A DNA stretch of 64,000 bases from Nannobrachium achirus (lineage: Eukaryota > Chordata > Actinopteri > Myctophiformes > Myctophidae). Location: positions 33,885,796-33,949,795 of the forward strand of contig OY997642.1 of the NCBI GenBank assembly GCA_963921795.1. Reading direction: 5' to 3'. This document shows positions 61,293-64,000 of this stretch, piece after piece (position 1 is the stretch's first letter; each line of letters begins with the position of its first letter). The translations under genes and the position numbers were made by a program. The notes under the pieces are model-generated. The model worked only from the letters and a program-made list of their open reading frames with translations. It did not search any database and was not told the origin of the DNA.

Positions 61293-61652
61293 CAGTGTTT
61301 CTCAACCTTTTTTCTGCATGGGCACACTTTTCATGTCCCAAGAATCTATGGGCAGGCACACCAACATAATACGGGGGTGTAAATATCGTCACTGTCGGGA
61401 AGAAACCTGTATCTCCAAGTTTCAAATGTGTATGTTTCTTCGCAAAGTAAAGCTCTAAGGCTGTCGCACAACAGTAGTGAAAACAGCCGATCTACAAGCA
61501 CACAACGCCTCGCACCGCGGCTGTTTTGACTAGTTTAAATCATTTTTAAAATGATAAATACAATACTGGCTTTCAAGCAGTTTCAAGGGGCACACTTGAC
61601 CCTTCTCAGGGGCACACCAAAGGTCCCCAGGCACAGTGGTTGAGAAACACTG
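61293..61652. mobile_element. hAT-like element containing a truncated palindromic MITE
   Basis: Perfect 15-bp TIRs CAGTGTTTCTCAACC / GGTTGAGAAACACTG. The flanks CTGTACAT and CTGAATAT may be a worn 8-bp target duplication. The interior 61383-61565 is a copy of the palindromic MITE lacking its right end (ATATCGTCACTGTCGGGAAG, with a damaged central hairpin). Confidence 0.75.
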
Positions 61653-62033
61653 CTGAATATGCACATGGCTGACATCAACAAGGTATATTTCACCTTGCAC
61701 AACTCCAAAAGTGTGGCTGCCGTGACGCGAGTCACACTTGCAAAAGAATTCCGTCTTACCATTTGAATTTTCCCCATTCAAGTCAATGGGGAAAGTGAAT
61801 TCACTAATAGATTAATGGCCATATATGGATCCCTGATGTATCAATATTGCCATCCCATATATGGACATACTGTACTATGTCAGTCTCATGTGGTCTATCA
61901 CATCAGACATCTATGATGTCAGTCATCATCTCCATATTTGTGAAAGGTTTAATTTTGGCATTTTCCCATTCAAGTCAATGGAGAAAATTAATTCACGAAT
62001 ACATTTATATAAATTAAACTATAATATACCAGT

Positions 62034-62085
62034 AAGACTCCCTAATCGGGAGATAAGCGACCGTTGGTCGCTTATCTCCTGTCAC
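62034..62085. repeat. End of satellite-bearing element
   Basis: GACTCCCTAATCGGGAGATA, then AGCGACCGTTGGTCGCTTAT: the terminus shared with 17478-18065 and 49108-49525, here with both subterminal pieces fused into one hairpin and no interior. Confidence 0.7.
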
Positions 62086-62188
62086 ACTGCTGACATCAGT
62101 ATGACATCACACCGTACACAAATGACCCTTATATAAGACCGGCATTATCTACCGACAGATTAGTAACAAGATGTCAAAATCATTGAAG

Positions 62189-62425
62189 GTTTACCCTACT
62201 AACCAACTGTTTACCATAGCAACCATGTGTTTTACCTTAGCAACCAACTGTTTACCCTAGCAACCAACTGTTTACCACAGCAACCATGTTTTTCTTACCC
62301 TAGCAACCAACTGTTTACCCTAGCAACCAATTGTTTACCATAGCAACCATGTTTTCTTACCCTAGCAACCAACTGTTTACCATAGCAACCAACTGTTTAC
62401 CATAGCAACCATGTTTTTTACAGGG
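62189..62425 (+). repeat. TAGCAACC tandem array
   Basis: About eleven units of TTTACCNTAGCAACCAACTG type at a spacing of about 19-23 bp. The variants CATAGCAACCATG and CCTAGCAACCAACTG alternate. No coding frame. Confidence 0.9.
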
Positions 62426-62700
62426 CCTGGGATTGATGACATCAGAAATCTCCATATATGGGCATGAAAGGGATTTTGTTTCTGGAAATATGTCTGTGGG
62501 GTGCCACATTTGGAATCCATACAGCCCATCTAGTTTGCCTGTGTCCATTTATGCCCATATATCTGATGACATTGGGACAATGATATCCATATATGGGCAT
62601 AAAACTTATGTTAATTAGTAAAGCCTGGGGATCTCCATATATGGGCATGAGGGGTACCCTAAAAGGGCATCATCTGGGAATAGCAAATATAGTTATCCTA

Positions 62701-63129
62701 GAAAGTGAAAATCTTACATCAAAGGCCATAACTACCTACCTACCACCATACTGCATTCCTCATTAAACTACCTACCAGTAAGATGCCCAATCATGGAAAA
62801 GGGCCATTTATAGTCTGGTTGGCCAAAATGTCATGTGAAGAAAATGTCATGTGAAGTTCTTCAAGCTTATCGGACATATGCCCGTTTATGCTCATCTGAT
62901 TTGCTACAGGCATGTATAGACGGCCCCTCTCGTGACCCTTGTATGCCTCGACATTATGATGTCATCCTTTGCCCCTCTCTGATTGGCTACGGGCATAGAC
63001 GGCCCCTTTCGGGGCCCTTATATATGCCTCGATGTTATGACGTCACGGATTGGTCATGGGCCCATGGCATAAACACAGACACACACACAGACATACATAG
63101 ATTTGTATGGCCGTATGGCCTACCCATGC
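62701..63129. other. Intergenic DNA, repeat-like
   Basis: ACGGCCCCTCTCGTGACCCT / ACGGCCCCTTTCGGGGCCCT and two GCCTCGANATTATGA-type strings form an internal near-duplication (62915-63050). The frame across it is not a recognised protein. Confidence 0.4.
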
Positions 63130-63235
63130 GCCAGCAACATGCATCTGTCCCATCTAGCGCCACCATCAGGCCGATTTCTGCTGAACACATTTTTGGACAC
63201 TGCTCCTACAGATTTTGCCTACACAAACTTTTCGT
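63130..63235 (+). repeat. Single satellite unit fragment
   Basis: CATCTGTCCCATCTAGCGCC then ACCATCAGGCCGATTTCTG matches the 130-bp unit at 17800-17860. Confidence 0.75.
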
Positions 63236-64000
63236 AGGAACAGTATTCTAGTTTATAGATACCGTATATAATGTTTTTCTCTTAACAAAATACAAGCAGA
63301 CGAGTCCCGATTCGATTTGACACACCGGTATGGCCCATGCAAGTGCATGCCACCAAGAGTAGCACGGCAAAATAAAGTTTATCAGGATCGATGGAAAGAA
63401 AGAAAGAAAGAAAGTCGGACAACTATAGGCCTGCTATAGTTTGGTTGCCCTGTTAGCGCAACCACACTAATTATGTCATCCTATAGGCCTATAGGCCTAC
63501 GCCACACAGAAATAAATAAATAAATAAATAGGAGATCTACAAGGTGTTGTGATCTGCTATTTTCAAATAGAGCTGAAGTGGTTATTGTATGTTTTGTATT
63601 TGTAATAATAATCAAAATCTACAAAGTAACTACGTTTTCAAATAATTGTAGTTGAGTAAAGAGTACAATATTTGTCTCTGAGATGAAGTGGGATAGAAGT
63701 AAAGGTAGGATATTGGAAATTGGATGTAGGCCTACTCTTACACCTTTATACACTGATACACCTTCTTCCATTGGTTTTTACCTATACTGTAGCATCTAAC
63801 TACAGATCCTGCAACTTACCAACATGTTGCAATAAAGCTAAATAGAATTTGAAAACAACTTCTTGGGTTTAGCTATGAGCAATATGTTCCATTGTTTGTA
63901 AATGTTTGACTAGCCAACAGTATTGGGTTGTGAGTGTGCTTCATGATTGTCTGGTAGGCCTTAGCTCTGCCATAGCTTTAGAAGGAAGGATAACTTCTAA
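63236..64000. other. Repeats and unannotated DNA at window end
   Basis: (AAAG)n at 63389-63413, (AAAT)n at 63512-63531, a hairpin fragment at 63529-63567 and the AGTA-type MITE fragment to about 63740. Beyond that nothing is recognised. Confidence 0.55.

Larger units (their letters stand above)
60840..62700. repeat. CArG-bearing dispersed repeat region
   Basis: A mosaic of TCTCCATATATGGGCAT-type pieces. CCATATATGG occurs at 61819-61828, 61855-61864, 62452-62461, 62587-62596 and 62635-62644. CCATTCAAGTCAATGG repeats at about 61772 and 61967. A hAT-like element (61293-61652) and a TAGCAACC array (62189-62425) are embedded. Confidence 0.7.

Noticed and set aside
62189-62425. CRISPR or coding repeat
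   Set aside because: The repeats are too short and degenerate, without spacers; it is a minisatellite.

Overview
This 64-kb window is nuclear DNA of a bony fish, almost certainly a teleost. The evidence is a spliced vertebrate KCTD1 gene, long CA/GT microsatellites, tRNA-derived SINEs, non-LTR retrotransposon fragments of fish type, and a dense, nested population of short non-autonomous DNA transposons. The species cannot be fixed from the sequence. There is no prokaryotic or organellar DNA.

Only one conventional gene is clear: kctd1 on the minus strand. It has five coding exons at 46828-40760 and a second, very short alternative first coding exon at 52795-52787. Every splice junction can be read, and the assembled protein is 346 aa (long form) or 266 aa (short alternative first exon). 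A BTB/T1 domain is encoded by exons 2-4. The introns, the 6 kb between the two first exons and the 3' flank hold no other gene that I can support.

The only other intact long protein-coding frame with recognisable homology is an intronless KLHDC3-like kelch protein on the plus strand (10637-11707), best read as a retrocopy that kept its frame. A degraded RANBP2-like fragment (about 15550-16010) lies inside a 2.3-kb composite mobile element (14893-17204).

Layout. 0-10 kb: palindromic MITEs, a TTAA-flanked MITE, a perfect 74-bp inverted repeat with two NRF1-like motifs between its arms, and degenerate satellite-like repeats. 10-14 kb: the kelch retrocopy followed by two LINE reverse-transcriptase fragments. 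14-26 kb: heavily nested DNA transposons (hAT-like with 8-9-bp target duplications, fold-backs, SINEs). 26-33 kb: CA/GT microsatellites around otherwise featureless DNA, plus an 800-bp hAT-like element. 33-39 kb: a fold-back element with tandem repeats in its arms, tRNA-like SINEs, a repeat array rich in CArG decamers, a 282-bp tandem duplication. 40-53 kb: kctd1. 53-64 kb: a possible CRE/TATA core promoter, LINE tail, hAT elements, a TAGCAACC tandem array and more CArG-bearing repeats.

The most unusual signal is a family of about 14 short hairpins built on GATCTACAAGC/GCTTGTAGATC. They occur alone, at the centre of a larger palindromic MITE, and as paired end structures of another element. 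In several copies base changes in one arm are matched by complementary changes in the other. The second is a dispersed repeat that carries the perfect serum-response (CArG) decamer CCATATATGG nine times in the window.
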